Assembly (NCBI GenBank): GCA_963782445.1
Contig: CAWAJM010000001.1
Coordinates: 2,294,001 to 2,358,000 of the forward strand
Direction of reading: 5' to 3'
Length of the DNA: 64,000 nt
Origin: ZC4RG20 sp963782445
GTDB taxonomy: Bacteria > Pseudomonadota > Gammaproteobacteria > Steroidobacterales > Rariloculaceae
Shown here: positions 17,766 through 25,112 of the stretch, in pieces
How the letters are laid out: each line of letters opens with the position of its first letter
Numbering within the stretch: the first letter of the stretch is position 1
Translations under genes and position numbers: made by a program
Notes under the pieces: generated by a model
Told to the model about the DNA's origin: nothing
Seen by the model: the letters and a program-made list of their open reading frames with translations, nothing else
Database searches by the model: none

Positions 17766-18662
17766 ATGAAATCGGACTGGATCAGGAAAGCGCTGGCGGC
17801 CGCAGCGGCCGCCCAGCTTGCGGCTTGGGCAGCAGCCCCCGCCTCGGCGCAGCAAAGCGCCGCGGCACCCGCCGCCGACGCGACGGCCAGCGCCGCGGCC
17901 GCGGACACCGGCTCCTCGAGCCCGCCGGCTCCCCGGCTGCCCGACGGCACGGTCGATCTCGGCGGCAACGGCATGTGGCGCCTGCCGTGGATCACGGACT
18001 TCGGCAAACAGCTCGTCGACAGCAAGACGATTCCGTTCCTGCCGTGGACGAAGGCCATGTTCGAGTACAACAAAAAGACTCACGTGGCCTACGACCCCGA
18101 GGGCTTCTGCCTGCCGCCCGGCGGACCGCGCATGTTCGGCACGCCGTATCCGGCGCAGTTCATCCAGCAGAAAGACCGCATCGTCGTGATCTTCGAGGGC
18201 GGCGCGCATGTCTGGCGCGAGATCCACATGGACGGCCGCCCGCTACCCGACCCGAAGACGCTGACGCCGACCTACTTCGGCTACTCCGTCGGGCATTGGG
18301 AAGGCGATACGCTGGTCGTGCAGACCGTAGGCTTCAACGAGAAGACCTGGCTGAACTTCGGCGGCTATATGCATACGGGCCAGATGCGAACCGTCGAGCG
18401 CTTCACGCGGCCGAACCTCAACACGCTGCATTACCAGGCGACGGTCATCGATCCGGGCGCGTACGCCGAGCCCTGGACCGTGGCATGGGACATTCCCTGG
18501 GCGGCCGGGAAGGATCTGTCCGAGTACATCTGCCAGGAAAACAACAAGTTCATCGTCAAGCTCAAGGACGATTTCGGCAAGCCGTTCTTTCAGGACCAGC
18601 CCATTCACGTCTCGGACTTCAAGGCGCTGTTCGAAGCGCCGACGGCGGCTGCGAACCCCTGA
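17766..18662 (+). CDS. Secreted protein related to the PDLSGIW family
   Basis: 298 residues with a signal peptide (MKSDWIRKALAAAAAAQLAA..ASAQ) and an Ala/Ser/Pro-rich spacer. The front PDLSGIW block is altered to DGTVDLGGNGMWRLP. The C-terminal half is clearly homologous to the proteins at 468 and 9342: GYSVGHWEGDTLVVQTVGF, a W-L-NFGG block, VERFTRPN, VIDPGAYAEPWTV and LSEYICQENNKF, including the single Cys. Upstream it has EGFCLPPGGPRMFG and IHMDGRPLPDP, which match the CLPLGYMQF/TDGRGLPDN region of the 9342 protein. It is paired with DUF6152 (17309) and ends only 13 nt before the ATPase beta gene, so read-through into the ATPase operon is likely. Confidence 0.85.
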   Translation: MKSDWIRKALAAAAAAQLAAWAAAPASAQQSAAAPAADATASAAAADTGSSSPPAPRLPDGTVDLGGNGMWRLPWITDFGKQLVDSKTIPFLPWTKAMFEYNKKTHVAYDPEGFCLPPGGPRMFGTPYPAQFIQQKDRIVVIFEGGAHVWREIHMDGRPLPDPKTLTPTYFGYSVGHWEGDTLVVQTVGFNEKTWLNFGGYMHTGQMRTVERFTRPNLNTLHYQATVIDPGAYAEPWTVAWDIPWAAGKDLSEYICQENNKFIVKLKDDFGKPFFQDQPIHVSDFKALFEAPTAAANP

Positions 18663-18675
18663 GGTAGCGCTCGCC

Positions 18676-20124
18676 TTGCCTTCGTTCCCGCTGGCCGGCG
18701 CCGACTCCACGGCGCCGGCCGCTCCGGGCGCCGAGGCTCCGATCGGCGCCATCGCCGAGGTTCACGGCCCGGTCGTCGTCATTCGCTGCGACAAGCTGCC
18801 GCCGCTGCGGCAGGCCGTGCGCGCCGCCGTCGATCACGAAACCTATCTATTCGAAGTGCACCAGCACCTCGATGCGGCGCACGTGCGCGCGATCACGCTG
18901 CACGGCACGAGCGGTCTCAAGCGTGGCATGCCCGTCTACGACACCGGGGCCCCTCTCCACGTGCCGGCGTCCGCCGCGTGCCTCGGCCGCATGCTGAACG
19001 TCTTCGGCGAGCCGCTCGACGACCGCCCGGCCTTCGAGCCGCGCGAGTTCCGCAACGTGCATGCGCCCCCCCTGCCGCTCTACGAATCGGTGAGCGCACG
19101 GGACAAGCTCGAGACAGGCATCAAGGTCATCGATCTGTTGTGCCCGTTCGTGCGCGGCGGCAAGACCGGGTTGTTCGGCGGCGCGGGCGTCGGCAAGACC
19201 GTGCTCGTCATGGAATTCATGAACTCCGTTGCACGGCTGCACGCGGGCGTCGTCGTCTTCGCGGGCATCGGCGAGCGTATCCGCGAGGGCCACGAGCTTT
19301 GGCACGAGATCGGGCGCCTGGGCGTGCTGCCCCAAACGCTCATGGTCTTCGGGCAAATGGACGAGTCGCCCGGCGTGCGCTTTCGCGTCGGGCTCTCGGC
19401 GCTGTCTTATGCCGAGTATCTGCGCGACACGCTGCACAAGGAAGTGCTGTTCGTCGTCGACAACGTTTTCCGGTTCGTGCAGGCGGGCAGCGAGATCTCG
19501 AGCCTGCTGGGCCGCATGCCGGCGACGGTGGGCTACCAGCCGACGTTGACGACCGAGGTCGCCGAGATCGAGGAGCGCATCCTGTCGACGCCTGCGGGCG
19601 CGATCACGTCGGTGCAGGCCGTTTACGTGCCGGCCGACGACATCACGGACCCGGCCGTCAGCGCGATCCTGCATCATCTCGATACGACGGTCATCCTGTC
19701 CCGCGAGCAAGCCGCCAAGGGCATCTATCCAGCCGTCGACCCGCTCCAGTCGGCGAGCAAGCTCATGGACCGCGGCTTCCTCGGCTCCCGTCACTATGCG
19801 GCGGCCGAAGGCGTGCGCGAGCACCTGGCCCGGCATCAGGAACTGGAAGACATCATCGCAATGCTCGGCATCGACGAGCTCTCGGCCAAGGACCGGCGGA
19901 TCGTGCTGAGGGCGCGGCGGCTGCAGCGGTATCTGACGCAGCCGTTTTGGACCACCGCCTCCCATACCGGCATCGCAGGCGTCTCGGTGCCGCTCGAGCG
20001 CACGATCGCCGACTGCGAGGCCTTCCTGCTGGGCCGCTACGACGACGTGCCCGAGGAGCGCTGCTACATGCGCGGCGCGATGGAAGAGCCCGCGCCGCCG
20101 ATATCCGGCGGCACGGCTTCATGA
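18676..20124 (+). CDS. atpD: N-type ATPase, F1 beta subunit
   Basis: 482 residues from a TTG at 18676, with the preceding GAGGTAG acting as ribosome site. Catalytic subunit of the rotary ATPase. The Walker A motif GLFGGAGVGKTVLV (about 168-180) is intact, as are the catalytic glutamate in FAGIGERIREG, Walker B (EVLFVVDNVFRFVQAGSE), and GRMPATVGYQPTL. The C-terminal helical hairpin reads IDELSAKDRRIV in place of the usual DELSEED. The gene heads the order beta, epsilon, Q, a, c, b, alpha, gamma, which defines the laterally spread N-ATPase type and differs from the standard atpIBEFHAGDC order. The next gene overlaps by four bases. Confidence 0.95.
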   Translation: MPSFPLAGADSTAPAAPGAEAPIGAIAEVHGPVVVIRCDKLPPLRQAVRAAVDHETYLFEVHQHLDAAHVRAITLHGTSGLKRGMPVYDTGAPLHVPASAACLGRMLNVFGEPLDDRPAFEPREFRNVHAPPLPLYESVSARDKLETGIKVIDLLCPFVRGGKTGLFGGAGVGKTVLVMEFMNSVARLHAGVVVFAGIGERIREGHELWHEIGRLGVLPQTLMVFGQMDESPGVRFRVGLSALSYAEYLRDTLHKEVLFVVDNVFRFVQAGSEISSLLGRMPATVGYQPTLTTEVAEIEERILSTPAGAITSVQAVYVPADDITDPAVSAILHHLDTTVILSREQAAKGIYPAVDPLQSASKLMDRGFLGSRHYAAAEGVREHLARHQELEDIIAMLGIDELSAKDRRIVLRARRLQRYLTQPFWTTASHTGIAGVSVPLERTIADCEAFLLGRYDDVPEERCYMRGAMEEPAPPISGGTAS

Positions 20125-20525
20125 ACGCGTTTCGCGTCGTGCTGCTCGACTACGCCGGGTCGACGACGATCGAAGGCGTCACGTCCTTCGTGGGCGAGGA
20201 TGACTCCGGGAGCTTCGGTATCCTGGCCGACCATGCGCGCTTCATCACCGTCCTCGTCGTCGGCCTCGCGCGCCTGCGCGTCGGCCGCGACGACTGGCGC
20301 TATCTCGCCATGCCGGGCGGCACGCTGTACTTCGACCGCAACGTGCTCACGCTCACGACGCGACGCTATCTCGTCGATAGCGACTACAACCGCATCAGCG
20401 AGGCGCTCGAACGCCAGCTGCTCGCCGAGGAGCAGGCTCTGAAGACGCTGCGCGCAAGCCTGCGGCGCATGGAGGAGCAGATGCTGAAGCGGCTCTGGGA
20501 TCTGTCGAGGGGCGCGCGTGCTTAA
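20121..20525 (+). CDS. atpC: N-type ATPase, F1 epsilon subunit
   Basis: 134 residues starting at the ATGA overlap with atpD. The N-terminal beta-sandwich (about 1-85) has FVGEDDSGSFGILADHARFIT, the usual 'G-x-x-G-I-L-x-x-H' block, and GGTLYFDRNVLTLTTRRYLV. The C-terminal helices run from about 95 (EALERQLLAEEQALKTLRAS). Epsilon forms the central stalk with gamma and may inhibit ATP hydrolysis. It is followed at once by an inverted-repeat element that separates it from atpQ. Confidence 0.93.
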   Translation: MNAFRVVLLDYAGSTTIEGVTSFVGEDDSGSFGILADHARFITVLVVGLARLRVGRDDWRYLAMPGGTLYFDRNVLTLTTRRYLVDSDYNRISEALERQLLAEEQALKTLRASLRRMEEQMLKRLWDLSRGARA

Positions 20526-20627
20526 GGAACAAAAAAGGGGTCAGAGCCCTTTTTCGCCAAGCGGCTTGATCGCGGTGTCCGGTGAGTCCCAGTGGGCGAA
20601 AAAGGGCTCTGACCCCTTTTTTGTTCC
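20526..20627. repeat. 102-bp palindromic element with 33-bp perfect inverted repeats
   Basis: The arms are 20526-20558 and 20595-20627; the right arm is the exact reverse complement of the left over 33 bases. Each arm begins GGAACAAAAAAGGGGTCAGA from the outside. The AAAAGGGGTCAGAGCC core is a sequence I know as recurrent in many proteobacterial genomes, probably a REP/MITE-like element mobilised in trans. The first arm starts one base after the atpC stop. As RNA it would fold into a long hairpin followed by a U-run, so it could attenuate or stabilise the atp transcript. Confidence 0.85.
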
Positions 20628-20642
20628 CTGTCTTCTTACGCG

Positions 20643-20912
20643 ATGCGTTCCGACCACGATCTGAAGCGCAAGGTCGAGCGCCAGGCCGAGCGCATGCGCC
20701 GCGCCGAGCGCGCGCGCGCGACGCTGCTCGCGCGCACGGTCTACGCCGGCACGCTGGGCCTGCTCTTCGTGCTGCCCGTTGTCGGGGGCGCCTATCTCGG
20801 CCGCTGGCTCGACGGTTTCGAGCCCGGCTACTCGACACGGTGGACGCTGAGCTTCATCCTGCTCGGCGTCATGCTCGGGGGCGCCAACGTGTACCTGTTC
20901 ATTCGCAAATAG
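20643..20912 (+). CDS. atpQ: N-type ATPase accessory membrane protein AtpQ (AtpI-like)
   Basis: 89 residues: a basic N-terminal helix (HDLKRKVERQAERMRRAERA) followed by two membrane helices (GTLGLLFVLPVVGGAYLGRW and LSFILLGVMLGGANVYLFI). This matches the AtpI-related AtpQ proteins of N-ATPase operons, which probably help assemble the c-ring or move Mg2+/Ca2+. Position between atpC and atpB agrees. The partner atpR that normally follows atpQ is absent: only four bases separate this gene from atpB. Confidence 0.82.
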   Translation: MRSDHDLKRKVERQAERMRRAERARATLLARTVYAGTLGLLFVLPVVGGAYLGRWLDGFEPGYSTRWTLSFILLGVMLGGANVYLFIRK

Positions 20913-20916
20913 GCTC

Positions 20917-21603
20917 ATGAATCAAGGCCAACTCGTCATCGAACCCTGGTTCCGGCTCGGTCCGCTCGAAATCACGAACACCGTCGTGACGACGTGGATC
21001 ATCATGGCCGTGCTCGGCGGCGCGGCCTGGGCCGCCACGCGCCGCCTCGCCCTCGAGCCCGGGCCGCTGCAGACCGCCCTCGAGGGCATCGTCGCCGCCA
21101 TCGACCAAGCCGTCGCCGACGTTGCGCTCGAGGACGGGCGGCGCATCATGCCGTTCATCGGCACGCTGTGGATCTTCCTCGTCGTCGCGAACCTGACAGG
21201 GCTCATTCCCGGCGCCGAGTCCCCGACGCGGGATCTCGGCGCAACGGCCGCGCTGGCCCTGCTCGTGTTCCTCTCGACGCACTGGTACGGCATCCGCATC
21301 GAGGGCGCGCGCCGGTATCTCAAGCACTACCTCGAGCCGAGCCCGATCCTGCTGCCGTTCAATCTCGTCGGCGAGATCACACGCACCGTCGCGCTCGCCA
21401 TTCGCCTCTTCGGCAACATGATGAGCCTCGAGATGGCCGCGCTGTTGATCCTGCTCGTCGCGGGATTCCTCGCGCCCGTTCCCATCCTCATGCTGCACGT
21501 CGTCGAGGCGCTCGTGCAGGCGTACATCTTCGGCATGCTGGCGCTCATCTACGTCGCCGGCGGAATTCAGTCTCAGCGGCAAAAGGCCGTCAACGAGGAG
21601 TGA
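20917..21603 (+). CDS. atpB: N-type ATPase, Fo subunit a
   Basis: 228 residues with five or six membrane helices. The key element is helix LVGEITRTVALAIRLFGNMM (about 145-165), which contains the invariant arginine that faces the c-ring carboxylate, and the last helix has EALVQAYIFGMLALIYV with the conserved Glu/Gln. An extended TLWIFLVVANLTGLIPG segment forms the family's helix after the peripheral loop. Subunit a forms the ion half-channels. Starts four bases after atpQ. Confidence 0.95.
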   Translation: MNQGQLVIEPWFRLGPLEITNTVVTTWIIMAVLGGAAWAATRRLALEPGPLQTALEGIVAAIDQAVADVALEDGRRIMPFIGTLWIFLVVANLTGLIPGAESPTRDLGATAALALLVFLSTHWYGIRIEGARRYLKHYLEPSPILLPFNLVGEITRTVALAIRLFGNMMSLEMAALLILLVAGFLAPVPILMLHVVEALVQAYIFGMLALIYVAGGIQSQRQKAVNEE

Positions 21604-21607
21604 TTCG

Positions 21608-21886
21608 ATGCCCGATCTATCGACCTTCGTCATCGCCTCCACGGTCGCCGCGATCCTCGGCATGGCGCTCGGCGTCATGCTGCCGGCCGTCGCCATGGGC
21701 TGGGCGATCAGTCGGGCTATGGATGCCCTATCGCGCCAGCCCGAAGCCGAGGCCGCAATCACGCGGACGCTGTTCATCGGCCTCGCGATGATCGAGTCGC
21801 TCGCGATCTACGTGCTCGTGATCGTGCTGATAACGCTGTTCCGCAACCCGTTGCTGGCGTACCTGCTGCAGCCGGCGCAGCGCTAG
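21608..21886 (+). CDS. atpE: N-type ATPase, Fo subunit c (rotor ring)
   Basis: 92 residues forming a two-helix hairpin with the polar loop SRQPEAEA at about 42-49. The ion-binding carboxylate is Glu63 in helix two (GLAMIESLAIYVLV). Compared with the Na+-binding Ilyobacter c subunit (Gln32, Val63, Glu65, Ser66, Thr67, Tyr70), the aligned residues here are Met30, Met61, Glu63, Ser64, Leu65 and Tyr68. So the helix-one side chain and the Thr are lost while Glu-Ser-Tyr remain. The coupling ion (H+ or Na+) is therefore uncertain. Confidence 0.94.
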   Translation: MPDLSTFVIASTVAAILGMALGVMLPAVAMGWAISRAMDALSRQPEAEAAITRTLFIGLAMIESLAIYVLVIVLITLFRNPLLAYLLQPAQR

Positions 21887-21910
21887 GCCTGGCCCGAGGA
21901 GGTCGAGTCC

Positions 21911-22669
21911 GTGGAGCTCAGCTGGTCGACGTTTCTGCTCGAGATCGTCAATTTCGTCGTGCTCGTCTGGATCCTCAAGCGCTTCCTGTATCGGCCCGTG
22001 CTCGCCGTCATCGCCCGCCGGCGGGCCGGCATCGATCGGGAGCTCGCCGACGCGGCCGCCCTCAAGACCGAGGCCGAGGCCCTGCGGACGCGCTACGAGG
22101 GCCGCGTCGAGGAGTGGAATGCCGAGCGGCAAAAGGCGCGCGAGGCCTTGAACCAGGAACTCGACGCCGAGCGCGCCAAGCGCCTCGAAGCCCTGCGCGG
22201 TGCGCTCGAGCGCGAGCGTACCCAAGCCGCGGCCGCCGAGGCGCGCCGGCAGGCCGATACGGCGGAACGCGTCGAGCGCACAGCGCTCGAGCAGGCTGCG
22301 CGCTTCGCGGCCCGGCTGCTCGAGCACGCGGCCGGACCGGAAACCGAGCGCCGGCTCGCTGAGCTCGCCCTCGAGCAGCTCGCCGCGTTGCCCGCCGCGC
22401 AGGCCGCGGAGATCGCGGACGGCTTGGCTGCGGCGCGCGCCCCCGAGGCGCCCACGCTCGCGGTCGCAAGCGCCTATCCCCTCGACCAGACGCTGCGCGA
22501 CCGGCTCGCGACCGCACTCGCGGCGCTGCTCGGGCGGGCGCCGCACTGCGAGTTCGTCGAGGACCCCTCGCTCGTCGCGGGCCTGCGCGTCACAGTCGGT
22601 CCCTGGGTGCTCGGCCTCAACGTCCGCGACGAGCTCGCGGGCTTCGCCCGCTTCGCCCATGAGCGCTGA
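21911..22669 (+). CDS. atpF: N-type ATPase, fused b-delta stator subunit
   Basis: 252 residues from a GTG at 21911, far longer than a normal b subunit (about 156). Residues 1-30 form the membrane anchor (STFLLEIVNFVVLVWILKRF) and about 35-150 a long charged coiled coil. The last ~90 residues resemble the C-terminal domain of subunit delta: LAVASAYPLDQTLRDRLATA, a G-rich loop, then DPSLVAGLRVTVGPWVLGLN. No separate delta gene occurs in the operon, so this fusion supplies the link between stator and F1. It overlaps atpA by 11 bases. Confidence 0.9.
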   Translation: MELSWSTFLLEIVNFVVLVWILKRFLYRPVLAVIARRRAGIDRELADAAALKTEAEALRTRYEGRVEEWNAERQKAREALNQELDAERAKRLEALRGALERERTQAAAAEARRQADTAERVERTALEQAARFAARLLEHAAGPETERRLAELALEQLAALPAAQAAEIADGLAAARAPEAPTLAVASAYPLDQTLRDRLATALAALLGRAPHCEFVEDPSLVAGLRVTVGPWVLGLNVRDELAGFARFAHER

Positions 22670-24170
22670 CGCGGACGCCGCACCGCCGCGCGGCCCGCTC
22701 GCGACGCGGGGTGCCTGGCTCGAGCGCTATGCGCCGGCCCTGCGTGTCGGCCAGCGCGGCACGGTAGTCTCCGTCGGGGACGGCATCGCTTGGGTCGCGG
22801 GGCTGCCGTCCGCCGCCATGGACGAGATCCTCGTCTTCGACGAAGGCAGCCTCGGCATGGTCTTTGCGTTGACGGCCGCGCTGATCGGTGCGGTGCTGCT
22901 CAAAGACACGGCCCGGCTCACGGCCGGCACGGGTGTCGAGCGCACAAGCCGCCCGCTCGCGGTGCCGACGGGCGACGCCCTGCTCGGCCGCATCATCGAT
23001 CCGCTCGGGACGCCGCTCGACGGCGCCGAGCTGCCGGCGGATCTGCCCTCGCGGCCCGTCGAGCAGCCCTCGCCGCCCATCGTGGCGCGCGATTTCGTGA
23101 CGCGCCCCCTCTACACGGGTATCAAGGTCATCGACACGATGATTCCGATCGGCCGCGGCCAGCGCCAGCTGCTGATCGGCGACGAGGGCCTAGGCCGCAG
23201 CTCGCTCGCGCTCGACGCGATCCTGAGCCAGGGCCGCGCACGCGAGGTGCACTGCGTCTACGTCTTCATCGGTCAGCGGCGCTCGACCGTGGTCAACGCC
23301 ATCGAGACGCTGCGCGCGCGCGGCGCCATGGAGTACACGACGGTCGTCGTCGCCGGCGCCGACAGCCTCCCGGGTCTGCAGCACTTGGCGCCGTTCGCGG
23401 GCTGTGCATTGGCGGAGCACTGGATGCACCGCGGCCGGGACGTCCTCGTCGTCTACGACGACCTCTCGGCGCACGCGCGAACGTATCGCGAGCTCTCTCT
23501 GCTGCTGCGCCGCCCGCCCGGACGCGAGGCCTATCCGGGCGATATCTTCTCCGTGCACGCGCGCCTGCTCGAACGCGCGACGTGCCTGAACCCGGCCCAC
23601 GGCGGCGGCAGCCTCACGGCCCTGCCCATCGTCGAGACCGTCGAAGGCGAGATCGCGACCTATATCCCGACGAACCTGATATCGATCACGGACGGTCAGG
23701 TCTTCCTCGAGCGCGGGCTGTTCGCAGCCGGTTTCCGCCCGGCCATCGACATCGCGCGCTCGGTCTCGCGCATCGGCGGGCAGGCGCAGCATCCGCGCAT
23801 CAAGCAGGAAGCGGGCCGCATGAAGCTCGACTACCTGCAGTTCCTAGACCTCGAGGTGTTCACGCGCTTCGGCGCCAAGCTCGAGGCCTCAATGGAAGCC
23901 GCGATTCGCCGTGGCCGGCTGCTGCGCGAGATCCTCAAGCAAGACCGCCTGCAGCCGGTCGCGCCGGAATTCCAGCTCGCCTGGCTCATTGCCTTCAACG
24001 ACCAGCTGCTCGACGAGCTGCCTCCGGAAGCGGTGCCCACGGCGCTCGCGGCCCTAGAGGCCGGCGTGGCGGCCTCCGGGCTCGATCTCGAAAGCGGCCG
24101 CGACGAATGGCGGGCCGCCGCGCTGAACTGGCTCGCGCGCGTGCCGCGTGCCGCGAGCGAGGCGCGATGA
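22659..24170 (+). CDS. atpA: N-type ATPase, F1 alpha subunit with degenerate P-loop
   Basis: 503 residues from the ATG at 22659. Overall the chain is a standard alpha subunit: VVSVGDGIAWVAGLP in the beta-barrel, RPLYTGIKVIDTMIPIGRGQ, YDDLSAHARTYRELSLLLRRPPGREAYPGD split over about 265-290, and the arginine finger in RSVSRIGGQAQ. The Walker A segment is GDEGLGRSS (174-182) where alpha subunits normally read GDRQTGKT: the lysine is Arg180 and the threonine Ser181. Alpha sites are non-catalytic, so ATP turnover can continue, but nucleotide binding there may be weak. Overlaps atpF (11 nt) and atpG (4 nt). Confidence 0.93.
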   Translation: MSADADAAPPRGPLATRGAWLERYAPALRVGQRGTVVSVGDGIAWVAGLPSAAMDEILVFDEGSLGMVFALTAALIGAVLLKDTARLTAGTGVERTSRPLAVPTGDALLGRIIDPLGTPLDGAELPADLPSRPVEQPSPPIVARDFVTRPLYTGIKVIDTMIPIGRGQRQLLIGDEGLGRSSLALDAILSQGRAREVHCVYVFIGQRRSTVVNAIETLRARGAMEYTTVVVAGADSLPGLQHLAPFAGCALAEHWMHRGRDVLVVYDDLSAHARTYRELSLLLRRPPGREAYPGDIFSVHARLLERATCLNPAHGGGSLTALPIVETVEGEIATYIPTNLISITDGQVFLERGLFAAGFRPAIDIARSVSRIGGQAQHPRIKQEAGRMKLDYLQFLDLEVFTRFGAKLEASMEAAIRRGRLLREILKQDRLQPVAPEFQLAWLIAFNDQLLDELPPEAVPTALAALEAGVAASGLDLESGRDEWRAAALNWLARVPRAASEAR

Positions 24171-25030
24171 CCCGGCGCCGCAATCTCGAGCGCCATCGCC
24201 GCAGCCTCGGCGAGATCCGCGAAATCATGGATTCGATGAAGACGCTGGCCTACCTCGAAACGCACAAGATTGCCAAGGTGCTCGACGCCCAGCGCGCCGT
24301 CGTCGCGCACATCCGAGCCGCGGCCGCGGATCTCGCGGCGTTCCATCCGGCGCTCGTGCCGTCGGCCGAAGGGCTTGCGCCCGTCATTCTCGTGGTCGGC
24401 GCCGAACGCGGTTTCTGCGGCGACTTCAACCGGGGCCTACTGCGTGAGCTCGACGCGCTCGATCCAGCGCACGGCGCAACGCTGTTCGTCGTCGGCCGCA
24501 AGCTCGTGCCGTTGCTCGAGAAAGACCCGCGCGTCGCGGCCGCCTTCGAGGGCGCCGGCGTCGCGGAGGAGATCGGGCCGGTGCTGGACCGAATCGTGGC
24601 CGAGCTCGCGGCCCGCGGTGCCGGCGCCGGCGGGCTCGCGCTCACCGCCCTGCACCATACGGCGGACGCCGGCCTTGCGGCCGCGCCGCTGCTGCCCGCG
24701 TTCCGCGAGCGCCCAGCGCCCGGCTTCGGCCACGCGCCCGACCTCGACCTCACCGCGCGCGAGCTCATGATCGCCCTGACGGACCAGTACCTGTTCGCCG
24801 CGTTGCATACCGTGCTGCACGACTCGCTCATGGCCGAGAACCGGCGCCGGGTCGCGCATCTGGACGGCGCCGTGCGCCACCTCGACGAGCAAGCGGCGAA
24901 GCTCGCGCATCGCCGCAACGCGCTGCGGCAGGAGGAAATCATCGAAGAGATCGAGGTCATCCTGCAAAGCGCGCAGGGCGTCGCGCAGCTCGCAAGGACG
25001 GGGACCGAAACGGACGCCGGCGGCCAGTAG
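24167..25030 (+). CDS. atpG: N-type ATPase, F1 gamma subunit
   Basis: 287 residues. The N-terminal helix RRNLERHRRSLGEIREIMDSM and the C-terminal helix RRNALRQEEIIEEIEVILQS form the antiparallel coiled-coil shaft. The central Rossmann-like domain contains ILVVGAERGFCGDFN, equivalent to the GLCGxxN motif of gamma subunits. The start replaces the usual MxxxxxIRRRIRSVxNTxQIT pattern, and the C-terminus is shifted as in N-type enzymes. It is the last gene of the operon, starting in an ATGA overlap with atpA. Confidence 0.92.
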   Translation: MTRRRNLERHRRSLGEIREIMDSMKTLAYLETHKIAKVLDAQRAVVAHIRAAAADLAAFHPALVPSAEGLAPVILVVGAERGFCGDFNRGLLRELDALDPAHGATLFVVGRKLVPLLEKDPRVAAAFEGAGVAEEIGPVLDRIVAELAARGAGAGGLALTALHHTADAGLAAAPLLPAFRERPAPGFGHAPDLDLTARELMIALTDQYLFAALHTVLHDSLMAENRRRVAHLDGAVRHLDEQAAKLAHRRNALRQEEIIEEIEVILQSAQGVAQLARTGTETDAGGQ

Positions 25031-25112
25031 GCCGAGACTCCGCGGCCGACCCCCGCTTTTTTGCGCTTTCGCGCAGCAAACGGCGGCGCGGCCTTTTATC
25101 ATTCACCGCGCC

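Noticed and set aside
25040..25085. T-run and small hairpins after atpG as a terminator
   Set aside because: The CTTTTTTGCGC stretch has only 3-4 bp stems; not a convincing intrinsic terminator.
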